Positions 21,701 through 33,440 of a stretch of 64,000 nucleotides of DNA are shown here, in pieces. Both the position numbers and the translations under genes were made by a program. Under the pieces are notes generated by a model. It was not told where the DNA came from. It was given only the letters and a program-made list of their open reading frames with translations, and did not search any database. The stretch is from Eucommia ulmoides (lineage: Eukaryota > Streptophyta > Magnoliopsida > Garryales > Eucommiaceae), in contig CM028336.1 in the NCBI GenBank assembly GCA_016647705.1, positions 4,588,001 through 4,652,000 of the forward strand. The letters are read 5' to 3'. How positions within the stretch are numbered: the first letter of the stretch is position 1; each line of letters begins with the position of its first letter.

Positions 21701-23021
21701 AGACACTACATTTTCTAATTTTACGTTCAAAGACTCAAAATTTATGATCTTTTCATTTTCGTGGATCTGAAAATGGTTTCGAAGGTGGTGTTTGTTTACG
21801 GATCGTCTATTTACATAATTACATGCTCAAATTCTTGTTCCTGTTCTCCAGATTTTGATATTTAATACCCAATATTCCCAGAAGTTTGAGATTGATTCCA
21901 AAATTCTTGGGGTTTGAGAAACAAAAAAATAGTTGTTTCCATTCCTTCTCAAAAAAACTTTCTCAACTTATTCTCATTTAAAAGGAACAAGGTCGATATT
22001 TTTTAAATTCTTAATGAGCCCCCCCTCCCTCTTTGAAACTTTGTTAGCCTCAAATATAGAGTAGTATTTTTTCCCATTTTCCCTTCCATTCATCAATTTA
22101 GGTCAAGAGAAACACAATAAAGTATTTTGCTATAATTACTTTATTAGCGGTAAATAATCTTAGAGATGTGTTTTTATTTTGCTATAATTTTCGAAAATTG
22201 ATGTAGGTGAGAACTAATGATATTGTAAGTTTGTAACCGAACATTTTTTTTTTTATTCTGGTAAATTATGAAACAATTGTCGTTAGCAAACACATTTTGT
22301 TCTCAAAATTATTGAGAATGGAAACATAATTCTCATCTCATTTTTTGGAGTAGAAACAGAAAAAGGTAACATTGTGCATACGCCCTTATTTAGATTTGAG
22401 CCCTAGAAGAATCTGAACTTCAAATTTTTGCACACAAACTCACACATCTTTAGGTACCGTTTGGTAACGATTTCCTTTTAAGTACTAAAAGCAAAAAAAA
22501 TACTTATTTTTAAAAAGTAGCGTTTGTTTTGCATTTAAAAAATACTTTTAAAAATAAAAAATAAAAAATAAATAAAAACATGATTTTAAGTACTCTTTTA
22601 AGAAAACATAGAAATATATATATTTTTTAATTTTTTTGATTTTTGTTTTATAAAGAATCGATGGATTATGACATCTCTATTGGGAATTTTTTGAACGTCT
22701 ATTTTTTACTTAATTTTTTTTTAGATTAAGAGATCATTTATAGAGATAATACCAACGGTTCCTTAGCTAACAAAAAAAGGAGTGTTGATTATGCAGAACT
22801 CTCCTTGTGACCCGTGCGCAGTCCACTGCTGCATGCATTGGTGTGCCTTGTGCCAAGAGCACCGGGAGATGAAGGGACGGTTAACGGAAAATGTGGTGAT
22901 GCCAATGACTATTGTCAATCCTCCTCCCGTTCAGGAGATGAATCCGGCAACAGCAGCCGGTGGCGATGCCAGGGATTCTGGCAACGGCGAGCAAACCAAC
23001 CTGGAGATTCAAGCTTTATAG
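18716..23021 (+). CDS. CNR6: PLAC8-domain protein, cell number regulator 6-like
   Basis: Four coding exons join in phase: 18716-18823, 19857-19971, 20827-21095 and 22797-23021, encoding 238 residues. The protein begins [20 protein letters not shown]. Residues 37-75 hold a Cys pair (KCNECGQPL). The PLAC8 core follows with the [19 protein letters not shown] signature and a hydrophobic segment [17 protein letters not shown] second Cys-rich stretch ([20 protein letters not shown]) and a polar tail complete it. Plant PLAC8/CNR/FWL proteins are small membrane proteins linked to organ size and metal transport. Which applies here cannot be read from sequence. Introns 2 and 3 are loaded with transposons, including a TRIM, but all splice sites look intact. 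Confidence 0.93.
20115..20457 (-). mobile_element. TRIM (miniature LTR retrotransposon) with AGTAC duplication
   Basis: Two LTR-like direct repeats at 20120-20261 and 20357-20452 begin TGTAG and end CCCAACA on the plus strand. On the minus strand, next to the right LTR, lies CTAGTATCAGAGCCCAAG, an iMet-type primer site. Next to the left LTR is GAAGAAGAGAT, a purine tract. AGTAC flanks the element at 20115-20119 and 20453-20457. No coding region is present. The left LTR is 46 bp longer, partly through a tandem CTCTCAATTTCAAAAGCTA duplication. It lies in intron 2 of the PLAC8 gene. Confidence 0.9.
20615..20751. mobile_element. 137-bp foldback MITE with TAA duplication
   Basis: The ends GGTAGTGTTTGG and, inward from the right, GGCAGTTTTTGG begin a nearly full-length hairpin rich in GGAATTGG. 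TAA flanks it at 20612-20614 and 20752-20754, as expected for PIF/Harbinger-derived MITEs. It is in intron 2 of the PLAC8 gene. Confidence 0.85.
21180..22780. repeat. MITE-like sequences in PLAC8-gene intron 3
   Basis: This intron holds at least two foldback-like blocks. One (about 21200-21690) is made of AATTAAGTGCTTAA-type inverted segments. Another (about 21788-22380) starts GGTGGTGTTTG and carries ATTCTCAT/ATGAGAAT-type complementarity. Ends and target duplications are not clear enough to date them. Confidence 0.5.
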
Positions 23022-25450
23022 GATTTGAAAGTGGGTTTCTTTTTATTGTTGGTTTTTTTTTAGGTGGGGGTGGGTGGGGGAGAGGGGGAGGGAGGGAGGT
23101 ATTAATTTTACATATAGAGAATTGAATGATGAATGCTTGGCTGGGAAATGGATTTTTTTCTCTCTCAATGCAAAAATACTTTCTTGAAAGACATTTTTTC
23201 TCGTCTCTGTTGATAAGAATATATTTGTGGAGATTCTAAATAGGAATCAATATACGTATTGCCCCTTTGATTTATTTATATCCATAAACATCCAATTTTT
23301 TTTTTTGCCCACCCCCCTCAATCCATTTTTTAGATTTGCCGCTGCGTAGTTCTATATTCGAGTTGGGAACAAAAACAATATAAACCAGCAAATTTTAAAA
23401 TCCAAATCTGGAAACCAATATTTTTTGAACAAAAAAGCATATATATTATTGAAATCATTCATGTTTCTATTAACTTCGATTTTCTTCCTCGCTCTACCCC
23501 TCTCAAATTGCTTAGACATCTTTATAAGTTCTTTTATGTCGCTCTGCAATTTGTTTTTTAGGAATTGGTGAATGAAGATGATGATGAAGACGATGGCTAC
23601 GGCAAGAGTAACAATAGTTGTCACCGAAGATGATGAAGATGGCCAAAAGTGGCGATGTTAATCTTTCAGCTAAAAAATCTTGCTATATTTTTTAATCTTT
23701 ATTATTATTTATTAATTATTTTATTTTATCCCTTATAATATAAAAATATACATTTTATCTCATAAAACTATCATTTCTTTTAATTATAATTTTATTTTTT
23801 ATTTATTAAAAAGAAATAATAGAAGAAGAGGAGAGAAATTTAGGGAGAAAATGTTAAAAAAAAATCTTTTATTACCTTTAATATTAAATTTAAATTAAAA
23901 AATAAAAGAAAATTAAGTATTTTTATATTTTTTAGAATAAAATGCCATTTTTTCTGTCTAGTCAAGAGTATAAAGGAAGGATTTGTAGTTTTTCAAAGTA
24001 GAGGAGTTACAATGAAATAAGACCAAAGTATAAGTGGGATAAAAGTTAATTAACATTAAAAAAAAAAAAAAAACTCTTGCTTTTTGAAAAAAATAGGGTA
24101 AATTAATTATAGGGATTTTCCTCAAAAGATCCCTTTTTCTTAGTTGGACAACTTTACAAGTCCCAGCTGGATAAAGTATGGTCAAAAGTCTCATTTTAAG
24201 TTTTTTTACTTCAAAAGTTTTATGTTGACTTGGCAAAAGACTTTCTTTTCCATATTTGCCCTTCCTATATTTATATATAAGTTGACTCACATCTTTTAAT
24301 CATTCAGGATGCCAGTTATATGTATGACTCAACGTCAGATAAGACTACCGCTCAATGCCAGCTATATGAATCACTCGATGTTAGAGATATGAGATTAATT
24401 TTCGTGGTTCTTCGTCAAGGTGATTTCCGAATTTTAAATTTCTCTTTTTGCCCTTCCTATGTATATAATTAGAGGTTTGATTTGGCAGAAATCTATTCTT
24501 TTCATTGGCTGAGTAATGTTCGATATTTTTTGATCCTATTTGCTGCTGTGAATTCTCTTTTTCGATCCCATTTGCCGCTGTGAATTCAAATTGTACTGGT
24601 GAATGCTCTTTTTGTTTCCTTATCTGCCCTTCGTATATATATAAGTGAGGTTTTGAATTCGTTCCTCTTCGCTAATATTCCAGTTGTTCCACATTTCTTT
24701 GTTTTCTGTTGTTCAAAATTGTATTTTAACTGCTGACGATGAATTTTGTAGTTTGTGCATTCAGATTTGAGTTGCTCGGGCTGTGCGCAATTCTCTCGAT
24801 TACTGTTCCTGATTTGAGGTGATGTTCGATAATCGACTAACATTTGTTATTCATGTTCTCTATTCGTTGTTTGGTCTTGTTCCATGATTGTCTTAAGTTT
24901 TGTGTTATTCGTTGTTGCATACTGTGTGTTATAATGTGTTCTAGTGCTGAATGTGTTGTTTTCCCAAGTTTTTGTGTACTGATACTGTTTCAGTGGATAT
25001 CTTCTGAAGTGTGTAGATTTATCTCCATTTATTTTATCTAATTATCACTTTGCTCCACTTCACTTTAAAAAATTATACGTTATATACGTTATCACCTTCT
25101 ACTTTTGAACAATGTGAGAAACTATATTTTTTTCGTTTTAAATAATAAAATATGCGTAAAAATTAATGGAGTTAAATTTTTTATCCAATTTTATATGAGA
25201 TAGATGAAATTATTATTTTATTATAATTTTTTTTATTATAAATATTTTTAAATTAAAATAAAAATGCAATTTTATCTATTTAATAAAAAAAAAATTAATT
25301 TTATTATTTTTAAGCATGTTCAATCAATTTAAATGTAAAAAAAATATAAATAGATAAAGTATAATTTTTTGAAGTGGAAGTAGTCTAGAATTTCTTGTGA
25401 TAAGATATTCATTAAATCTCGGATAGACAAACCTCTCCTTAAACCCCCCT
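23022..25450. other. Intergenic region without recognisable genes
   Basis: AT-rich sequence follows the PLAC8 gene 3' end. Many short ORFs occur, none with family features. A foldback of MITE type is suggested by CTCCACTTCACTTTAAAAAAT near 25052 and its complement near 25360-25380. Confidence 0.5.
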
Positions 25451-25458
25451 TTGACTCA

Positions 25459-25466
25459 TATAAATA
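25459..25466 (+). promoter_or_regulatory. TATA box before a small ORF
   Basis: TATAAATA is followed about 30 bases later by an A/C-rich probable start region and, 97 bases after the box, by the ATG at 25563. The spacing is that of a normal plant promoter. Confidence 0.55.
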
Positions 25467-25562
25467 CCCACCACATTCACCATATTTTCTCACAAAATTC
25501 AAAGAAAAAAGGAAAACCCATATCGTCTTTATTCCTTTCGTCTTCGCCAATTCATCGGATAA

Positions 25563-25799
25563 ATGGAAGTTGTCGGTACGATGTTCGGCGGCGGCGGAAA
25601 ATCAACGGCCTCTACAAGGTTTGATCTTTCCGGCGAGGAGTACAGTGGAGCACAGAGCATTATATATAGAGAAGAAGAAGATGAAGAAGGAAGAATGGAG
25701 GGGTTGATGAGAAAGAGAAAGCCTGAAAGAAGGGGAGGATTGCTTGGATTTAAGGAGTGTTTTAAGTTTTTTAAAATTATTTTTGGGATTAATTATTGA
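25563..25799 (+). CDS. Small basic/acidic protein of unknown function (78 aa)
   Basis: I do not recognise a family. The ORF starts MEVVGTMFGGGGKSTAS and has an acidic run (EEEDEEGR) followed by a basic stretch (MRKRKPERRGG). It ends with a short aromatic/hydrophobic segment FKECFKFFKIIF. A well-placed TATA box and a local GC rise around the ORF argue for a real gene. Its short length and lack of domains argue against. It could also be the first exon of a longer gene, but no strong donor was found just after it. Confidence 0.42.
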   Translation: MEVVGTMFGGGGKSTASTRFDLSGEEYSGAQSIIYREEEDEEGRMEGLMRKRKPERRGGLLGFKECFKFFKIIFGINY

Positions 25800-27960
25800 T
25801 TCTGATTTTGGGATTTTTTTTTTTCTGAGGAATTATTAAAAAAATGTAAAAATAAAATAAAATAGTTGTATGGATTGATCATTGATGTGATTTGTTTGGC
25901 ATAAAGTATAATTAAATTCATCCGCCTGCATGTAAGTGAAAAAAAAAATTAAACGAAAATTTTCTCCTTATATTTTTTTTTTCCATCTAAATCATTAAGT
26001 AAATTAAGTAGGGTAGAGAAGTTTGAAATTAGTAAATTGTTGAGAGGTTGCAGAACTTCAATCTCAACCATTCATCTTTTGAAATTAGATCTGAACCATT
26101 AAAATGTATTTTCGTTTTGATTTATTAATAGATTATAAGGATTTTTCGTATTTGAAGGCACTATATTAATTGTAAATTACCTAATTTATGTGTAAAAAAA
26201 TTGACCAATTAATTATAAATGTAAATTTCAAATGGTTAAAAAAAATAATTTAATGTAATAATCTTAGAAGTAAAAGTATGAAATTTTTGGACGTCTTCGG
26301 CCAAAATTTCTTATGTTCTACTTATTATATAAATTTGTGTTAGATATTTTCGAATAATTTAATTTAACAATCTTAGAAGTGAGGGTATGAAATTTTTGGA
26401 CTGTCTCCGTCCAAAATTTCTTATATTCTATTTATTATATAAATTTGTCTTAGATATTTTCGAATAAGTTGTTTGTTTGTTATCTATTTTATAAATTACT
26501 ATACATTTTACATTTGAGACATTTTGAACTTTTGGATTAGATATATAATGACGAAGATAAAACAATTTCAGGAGATATTTTCGGCTCTTTGATTAGATCC
26601 AATTGTTGAGATATTATGGACATTTTGGTATGTTGGATCGATTTTGATCTAACGATCCGAATTAAATAATATTTTAAATCACCTTATTAATTTTATATAA
26701 TCATATAATATCTCTGACAAATCACATTTTCTACCCAAATATTTTTCCAAATATCTCACACACTTCTCCACAATCTATCAAACCCCATTAAATAAATCTC
26801 CCTCAACCCTAATTATGTATCATATAATCATTTTAAATTTAACGGTCGAGATCAAACAATATTTTAAATCCTCATAATCATGCACGATATAATATTTCTA
26901 ACAAACTAACGAACTATCCAATTTGTCTCACAAATATAAATAGTAAATCAAGACAATGTTTTTAAAATGTCTTTTTGTCAAGGGTTCGAATTAATTTGAG
27001 GAGAATGAAAGTATGAGAGCGGATTACAAAAAATTTGTAGAGGAAATTTCTGCCTAAAAATTATTCCTCCACTTCCGATACGGTTAAATTAAATTATTTC
27101 TTTTACCCTTTAAGTTTTATATTTATATTTTAATTGGCCCATTTTTTTTTTACTATTTACTATTTTTTCACACATAAATTAAAAAACCAAAATAGTGTCT
27201 TTTCACAAGGGAAATCTCTACTAGTTATTATATGATATAAAATTATAGCAATTTAAAATTTATCTAATCCAGGTTGGAAATGCCTACTAAAATCTTTTAG
27301 TCTTGGCCCCTAAATATTTAATTTAAGGGTAAAAAAATTTCCAAAATGTCGAATATATTCTGATTTATAGAATAAATAATTAAAATAAAAATTTAAAATC
27401 ACAAGCTATGCAAATTAGTTTTATGTAAATGTCATTTCTATCCACTTAACACACTATTCACTTTGACATAAACAACAAAAATAAATCTTTGTCCTACTTA
27501 AATAGGATCAACCGTATAAATTTTTTCACTATCATACAGATCGTTTGACGAGCATTACACGAAGTAAAAAATACCACATATATAGGGAGAACAATACAAT
27601 TTATATTTTAAAAAAAAATCTAACTCTCGATGTCATGATTCAAAACTCTTATCCTCGATCGAAGATAATAGGAAAACAATAACTACAAACATCATTGTTG
27701 AATTCAACCCATCATTGATATCAAAAAATTGAACAATACAAAGAATTTGCATTCTAGTATTAAACCCATCACAAAGAAATGAATAAGACAACACTAAACC
27801 AACAACCAGTGCACGTGCACGAAAACTTCCGCCATAAGACAGAATCACATGTACACAGGCTCTACTCCTACATATAGTGAAATTGTTCCCAAAAATCATA
27901 ATACAACATAACACCTTATAAAAAAATATTCTCATCTTTTTTTTCCCTTCTATCTTTAGA
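25800..27960. other. AT-rich intergenic region
   Basis: No gene is found. It contains the tandem repeat at 26245-26465 and otherwise low-complexity DNA with small ORFs lacking features. Confidence 0.55.
26245..26465. repeat. Tandem duplication of a ~110-bp unit
   Basis: Two adjacent copies (about 26245-26352 and 26353-26465) share ATCTTAGAAGT, TATGAAATTTTTGGAC, CCAAAATTTCTTAT and TTAGATATTTTCGAATAA in the same order with modest divergence. No coding or RNA feature is apparent. Confidence 0.85.
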
Positions 27961-27967
27961 AAGAGAT

Positions 27968-28035
27968 AGACTTACACGGGGTTTGGACAGAGTCAAATGT
28001 GCACAGGCTTATCCCTGAAGAGATTGTTTCCGATA
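27968..28035 (-). mobile_element. Fragment of an Au-like SINE
   Basis: On the minus strand the segment reads GGAAACAATCTCTTCAGGGA, then a degraded TAAGCCTGTGCACATTTGAC, similar to the middle of the SINEs at 5746 and 48888. Both ends are missing. Confidence 0.5.
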
Positions 28036-28078
28036 ATCATAAAAATCCCATCTTTTTTTTTTTTTAATTCTTCTCTCT

Positions 28079-29221
28079 TCATTCACCTTCTTCCAAATCA
28101 ACATCTCTCCTCTCATTTCCATCCACCAATTGTGTTCCCATTTCAAGCAACTTCTTTTCTTCTTCCTCCTCCTCCTTACCCTCTTCACCCTTCAGTTCCT
28201 CCACCACATCTTTAGGGTTCTTCTTACTAGAACAAGACTGCTGATACATAACACCCCCCAGCATACAAACCAACAACCCTAAAGTCCCCACAAAACTCGA
28301 ATGCTTATCCCAAATCACCAAATTAATCACAACCGTCAATAGCTTGTTCACTATTCCAAGAACCGTGAATCCTGTGGCGGAGATCGCCCGCCTGCAAGAG
28401 AAGCCAAAAAAAGAAATCGCCAAACCAAACAAACACGATAACCCGACAGGCAATACCACCCGAAAAGAGTACCAATCAGATTCATCAGAAATTTCGTGTT
28501 TTATTTTCTTCAATTCGCCCATCACAAGAAGCTCCAATGGAAAAAGCATTAAAGCTTCAAGATTATTGTATAGAACAAGACCCCATGTGTTCAAACCGAT
28601 AGTCATAACCACGTGCTTAATGTAGACGAAATCTATTGTCATGCTGATTAAATAAGCTAACGCCCATGTATAAGCCGTGAGGGTAAATTGGTAATCTGTT
28701 AGGACGTATAGAACACTACCCCCGAAAATTGTGCCTAACGATAGCCATGTTTTTACGGTTGGCCATGGCTGATTCAAGTAGAGGGTTTCTCCTATTGCTA
28801 CGAAAATGGGGACAGCAGAGCGAAACACAATGAATGTATCGACATTAGCGTGCAGGAGTAACTCACTATTTGTGAAGAGGGAGAGGTAGAAAATGGCAGC
28901 CGCGGGAAGGAACCGCCACATTGTTGGAAGTTCGAGGCGGTCATGGGATATGAGGTTGAGCCTGCCGGCAATTAGGACTCCGGCGGCGCTGGTGAAGTAT
29001 TGGAGAGCAGTTAGGGCTCCGGGATATGGGAATCTCATTACCGCCCATTTGTTGATGATGGAGAGGAGCGAGGCTGAGAGGCAGTATCCGGCGGCGATGC
29101 CATAGATTGAGGCTTGCCGGAGTATGCCGGTGTACCAGAATTCTTGGTTTTCGCCAGAAAGTGGAGTTGCAGTGGGTCCATTCGGGACTCCGTGTTCTGG
29201 ATTCTCCACCTCTTTGGACAT
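28079..29221 (-). CDS. GONST3: Golgi nucleotide-sugar transporter, GONST3-like
   Basis: An uninterrupted 380-codon exon encodes a protein of the drug/metabolite transporter superfamily with about ten membrane segments (from residue ~35 to ~330). Diagnostic stretches are GIAAGYCLSASLLSIINKWA, NSELLLHANVDTFIVFRSAV and MTIDFVYIKHVVMTIGLNTW. A further block is RRAISATGFTVLGIVNKLL, where GIVNK sits at the position of the GDP-mannose transporter GALNK motif. These match plant GONST3-type transporters, which exchange a GDP-sugar for GMP across the Golgi membrane; the exact sugar cannot be read. The C-terminus is a cytosolic tail with an acidic EEEEEE run. A TATAG acceptor directly precedes ATG, so the leader is spliced. 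Confidence 0.94.
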   Translation of the reverse strand: MSKEVENPEHGVPNGPTATPLSGENQEFWYTGILRQASIYGIAAGYCLSASLLSIINKWAVMRFPYPGALTALQYFTSAAGVLIAGRLNLISHDRLELPTMWRFLPAAAIFYLSLFTNSELLLHANVDTFIVFRSAVPIFVAIGETLYLNQPWPTVKTWLSLGTIFGGSVLYVLTDYQFTLTAYTWALAYLISMTIDFVYIKHVVMTIGLNTWGLVLYNNLEALMLFPLELLVMGELKKIKHEISDESDWYSFRVVLPVGLSCLFGLAISFFGFSCRRAISATGFTVLGIVNKLLTVVINLVIWDKHSSFVGTLGLLVCMLGGVMYQQSCSSKKNPKDVVEELKGEEGKEEEEEEKKLLEMGTQLVDGNERRDVDLEEGE

Positions 29222-30443
29222 CTATAGCCAAAAAAAAAAAACAATATATTAACACTTCAAACATGAAGCTATACAACAATGGTGAACAACTTCTGAAGAA
29301 TAACAAGAAGTAGTTTTCGTGGCACACACAATGTGCGTGCAATTTGTCAAACTTGTAAAATAAATGATTATTTCGTAATAGGGGTATCATAGACATTTCA
29401 CATGTTGTAGCACCAAAAGAAAACCAAAGCTCCTCTCTCTCGCTTTAAATTGTATAGATAAAAAAAAAAATGTAATTTTTTAATACATTAGTGCTTTGAA
29501 CATGAAACTATACAACAATGAACAACTTCTGAATGATTTTAAAAACGGATTCTAAAATTTTCTTATGGTCTGTTTGAGCGAAGTATTTGAAGAAGGAATT
29601 TGATTTCGATTGGGGATTTGTAAATTTTCCTTTAAAAAAAATCTAAAGAAAAACTTAAAAAACCCTTCAGGAAATCAAATGCCTCACCCAAACAAACCAT
29701 TAACAAATTTTGTTAAAAAAATTATTATTTAACCCTTCTCGAAAACATATACCTTCTTCAAATAGCTCACCCCAAGGTATTTGAAGAAGGTATTTCATTT
29801 CGAGATGGGATTTGTAATTTTTTCTTAAGATTTTGATTTGTGTAGAGAAGTTCTAAAGGGAATGAAATTGATGATCATATCCTGTAAAATCTGGAAAAAA
29901 TGGTGGGATTGTCCGGAGATTACTAAATCTGGATGATACTCCGGCAAACAGCCGGAGATCGGATCAAAATGGGCTTCCTCAAATGGGTCAGTTTTTGACA
30001 ACTCATTTCCTCAAGTTCAGAAAAGATGGAGATAGCCTACAAATTTAGACAACGTCTTGGGGTCTAAGCAGAGGATTAATGCTGACAGTTTACAGATTAT
30101 GCCTATTTGTATGCAATTCGACCTCATTTTGTTCTTTCGGGTGATTTCAGACTGTTAATATATGTATATGGCCATTGGCCCACTATGTTAAACCCTACCC
30201 TCACTAGGAAAATCGAACGCTAACCCTACTAGAATTACCCTAATCACTTCTTATATATAAACTCTATGTATATCTCAGTAAATGTATCTCTCTTGTAAAT
30301 CAATACAAGTCTCCCATGTTCTCTCGATATTCTGAGAACACGGGCATATTTTTCTTTAATTATATCTTTGATAAATCATCAAAAACCCTTGTATATGTAA
30401 TTTTGAACGAATGACGGAAAAAAAAATCAAAAAATTAAAATAC
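29222..30443 (-). other. Probable 5' UTR intron of the GONST3-like gene
   Basis: An acceptor TATAG lies directly before the ATG (29223-29222 on the minus strand) and a donor CAG|GTATTT at 30443. The intron holds a small internal duplication (29235-29295 against 29465-29540), foldback sequence (29570-29830) and a copia-like LTR piece (30150-30345). Confidence 0.55.
30150..30345 (+). mobile_element. Copia-type LTR fragment
   Basis: The segment starts TGTTAATATATGTATATGG. It has the GGCCCACTATGTTAAACCCTA block, a TATATAAACTCTATGTAT promoter box and an AATCAATACAAGTCTCCCAT region, then ends ACACGGGCA. This is the layout of many plant copia LTRs. No target duplication or partner LTR is found, so it is a solo LTR or fragment. 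Confidence 0.5.
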
Positions 30444-31060
30444 CTGGATGAAATTTTGATATGTTGCAGATGGATTTCAAGTCCCTTATCGGTGCAATTT
30501 CAACCTAAATTCACCGCCAGACGAGAGACCGATGCAGACTCGCTCATTACAAATTGCACCGGTCACACCTGAACAAAGAAAGCAATTAGCGAACAACCAG
30601 GTTTCTGAAACCCTAAATTCAGCAATATACGAGAGCTCGAGTCAATAAAAAGAAGAACACGATAAAGCTATTGGGAACAATTGTGATGAGCTCTTACAGC
30701 ACATTGTGGAATCGTCCGCTGCAATTTCGACACCGTTTGAGGAAAAGAACGGTTCTGAATAGGGTATTGATAACATAGGAATAGACATAAACAAGGCCTC
30801 AGCAGAAGACAGACAAGAGGAGAAAACTCTGGCCGAATGTGACTAAGGTAGGGAAACCCAGATCTGAAGAAGAAAAAAATGCCAGCCAAATCTCGTCGGC
30901 GAAACAGAGAGGAAGGGAAACAGAGATGGAGAGAGAGAGCTCTTACCTCTAGTCGGCGATGGAGAGAAGACAGAGCCGATTGCGATGGAGAGAAGATAGA
31001 CTGACAGAGAGCAGGGAGACGTGAAATGGAGAGAAGAGTTGGGAATGGGATGCGATGGAG
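30444..31060 (-). promoter_or_regulatory. Putative upstream leader exons of the GONST3-like gene
   Basis: On the minus strand an exon 30568-30444 is bounded by a TTTGTTCAG acceptor and a CAG|GTATTT donor. Another possible donor is GCT|GTAAGA at 30698. A first exon ends at AGAG|GTAAGA (30947) and is preceded by a TCTTCTCTCCATCGC-rich pyrimidine leader to about 31050, itself a minisatellite-like repeat. Transcript data are needed to fix the structure. Confidence 0.45.
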
Positions 31061-31130
31061 AGAAGACAGAGAGCAGAGAACGCGTCGCTAACGTGGAAAT
31101 GAGTTGGGAATCAAAACAGGGAAAATTTTG

Positions 31131-31602
31131 GAGTTCTTTACATTTGTAATATCTATTAGAACGATTTTTAACTTATTTACATAACTGATGCTACTCGGGG
31201 TTCGGATCCCCGGGTTTGTAGGGCCAACCGTATACTCGGGATTAGGAACCTCGGACATACCAAAAAAAAAAATTGTTTTTTTTCGTTTTTGGGTTATACC
31301 AGGGGTTTGGAACCTCGGGTTTTGTGTAGAACTCGGGGTTCCAAACCCCGGGTATAACCCACTTTTAAAAAAAAAAAAAATACAATTTTTTTTTTTTTGT
31401 ATAACCCCAAAAACGAAGAAAAAAATAATACAATTTTTTTTTTTTTTTTTTGGTATACTCGGGGTTCCGAACCCCGGGTATACGGCTGGCCCTACAAACC
31501 CGGGGATCCGAACTCTGGGTAGCACCACTTTTGTAAATAAGTTGAGAACCGTTCTAATTCAATAATTTTGTTTTAAAAATATATTATAAATGTAAAGAAC
31601 TC
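31131..31602. mobile_element. MULE-type foldback element rich in CCCGGGG palindromes
   Basis: The ends GAGTTCTTTACATTT (left) and AAATGTAAAGAACTC (right) are inverted repeats. Inverted arms continue inward to the centre with paired ACTCGGGGTTC / CCCGGGTAT segments. Flanks GAAAATTTT (31121-31129) and GAAAATTGT (31603-31611) match at 8 of 9 positions, the duplication size of Mutator-like elements. The ORFs on both strands across it are artefacts of the symmetry. Confidence 0.83.
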
Positions 31603-32799
31603 GAAAATTGTCCTCACCATTTAGTTAAGGTATGGAGAGGTTGATTAGAGCAACTCCAACGAGATAGCCGAAGGGATAACCAAATTACTCAACTTTCAAT
31701 TTAACTAGCCAAAAAAAAAAAAAAACACTCCAATAAAATAACCATTTGAATAGATAAATGGCTAGAGTCTTGAACAACAACCAAATTTAGTTAGTTTCTT
31801 TCAATAACCAAAAGTGATTTGGCGGGAAAACATTACCGTTGGATTTCGTGGGTAGAAATTCACTGTTTTCTTGAGCTGCGTTGGTTCGATTCTCCCTCCA
31901 TCTCTAATTTCTTGAGTTGTGACCGTTCAACCAGTTCGATCAACCCCCACCTCTCCGTAGCGGCTTTCTCCTCTCCTACTGCGTCGTCATGCGGTTGCTT
32001 CTATCTTTGCTGATAGGGTTTTTTGCTTAATTAGAATAGTGGGCGGTGGGGTGGGCTTGGGTTTTTGAATAGTAAACTTATTTTTGGTTTAATTGGAACG
32101 GTGGGCTTGGGTTTTCAATTAGTAAAATGTTTTTTGTTTAATTAAAATGGTGGGTTTGGATTTTTAATTAGTAAATGGGTAATGGGTTGGGTTTAAATGA
32201 GTTTAATTAGTAAAATAATTAAAATAGGTTTTAAATAATAGGTTAGGTTGGGTTAGTTTGGGTTGGGTATTTGTAATTAAATGGATTAACATTTTTAATT
32301 AGATTAGTAGGGTTAGGTTAGCTTCAAATTAGATTAGTAAATGGATTGGGTATTTATAATTAAATGAGTTTGGATTTTTAATTAGATTAGTAAATGGGTT
32401 GGGTACTTATAATTAAATAGGTCGGATTTTTAATTAGATTAGTAATAGTAATTTGAATTTTAGTTATTTATTTTAATTGGATTTTAATTTTCACTAATGC
32501 AATACTTGAAAAAAAATATAATTAAAGTCCAAATAAATAACAACAAATAATTAAAGTAGATGAAAAATAGATTTGGCGGTAAAATTTGGTTGCAAAATTA
32601 ATTTATTGGATGAAAATATAGATGAAAAATAAAAAAAATAAATTAATAGATGAAAAAGGCTAGTTAGGTTGGAATCCATTCTTGAATTTGGATAGCCAAA
32701 TCACTATTCAACTAGTCATTTTGGCTATCCAAAATAGCTAGTATCCTTTGGAGATGCTCTTAGGATTCAAACCCCCGGACAATTGATATTATTAATTTA

Positions 32800-33000
32800 G
32801 GCCCCGTTTGGTTAGTGTTTCCAACTCAACTTAATCTAAAAATTCTAAGATTAATTTTCGGGAATGCGTTTGACAGCACAAAACTCAACTCAATTCAAAA
32901 AATGAGAATTGATTCTCAATATTCTAAGGAAATAAGAAACAATTTTTTAATTTTTTTTTATTTTTATTTTTTTGTGTCCAAAAAACTCAATTCACTTTTA
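32800..33000. mobile_element. Truncated Tourist-like MITE
   Basis: TTA is followed by GGCCCCGTTTGGTTAGTGTT, the same terminal repeat as the MITEs at 11790 and 13799. The subterminal AACTCAACTCAA segment and CAAAAAACTCAATTC also match, but the other end is missing. The element appears to be deleted from about 33000 on. Confidence 0.65.
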
Positions 33001-33099
33001 GGACACACTGGGTATTTTTCAAAATGTTAAGGAGACCCTGTTCGACTTTCCTCAAGCTCAATCACATAAAATTTTATTTTTCTTTTTTCCTCCAAAGTA

Positions 33100-33440
33100 A
33101 AGCCATGTCTGTTCTTCGAAGCCGTCGACGGTCGTCTTCTTCGTTACCATAGTCGTCGAAGCCTGAGCCGTCGCCATTGACTAGCCGTCATCATCTCACC
33201 ATCGTCATTGTCTGGACGTCAACACCTCGCCATCGACATCGCCTTCTCGTCTTCGTCGTCTCGCCATCGCCATCGCCATCATCTCGCTTCCTCGGTTCTT
33301 GAATCGATTTCGATTTTCATTTCGATTTTCGATTTCGAAAATCATAATCAAAATCGATTTTCGAAATCAATTTCGCTTTTCGATTTCATAACAAAAATCA
33401 ATTTTTTATTTCGATTTTCGATTTTCGATTCTTGATTTTA
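33100..33440. repeat. GTCGTC- and TTTCGATTTTCGA-rich low-complexity tract
   Basis: A GTC/CGTC-rich segment precedes short repeats of CGATTTTCGATTTCGAAA. The same combination recurs at 46740-47200, 57840-58130 and 60340-60680, so it is probably the inner part of one transposon family. Confidence 0.6.

Noticed and set aside
31088..31565. ORFs of 125 and 146 codons on opposite strands with similar translations
   Set aside because: The similarity comes from the palindromic structure of the foldback element, not from a gene.
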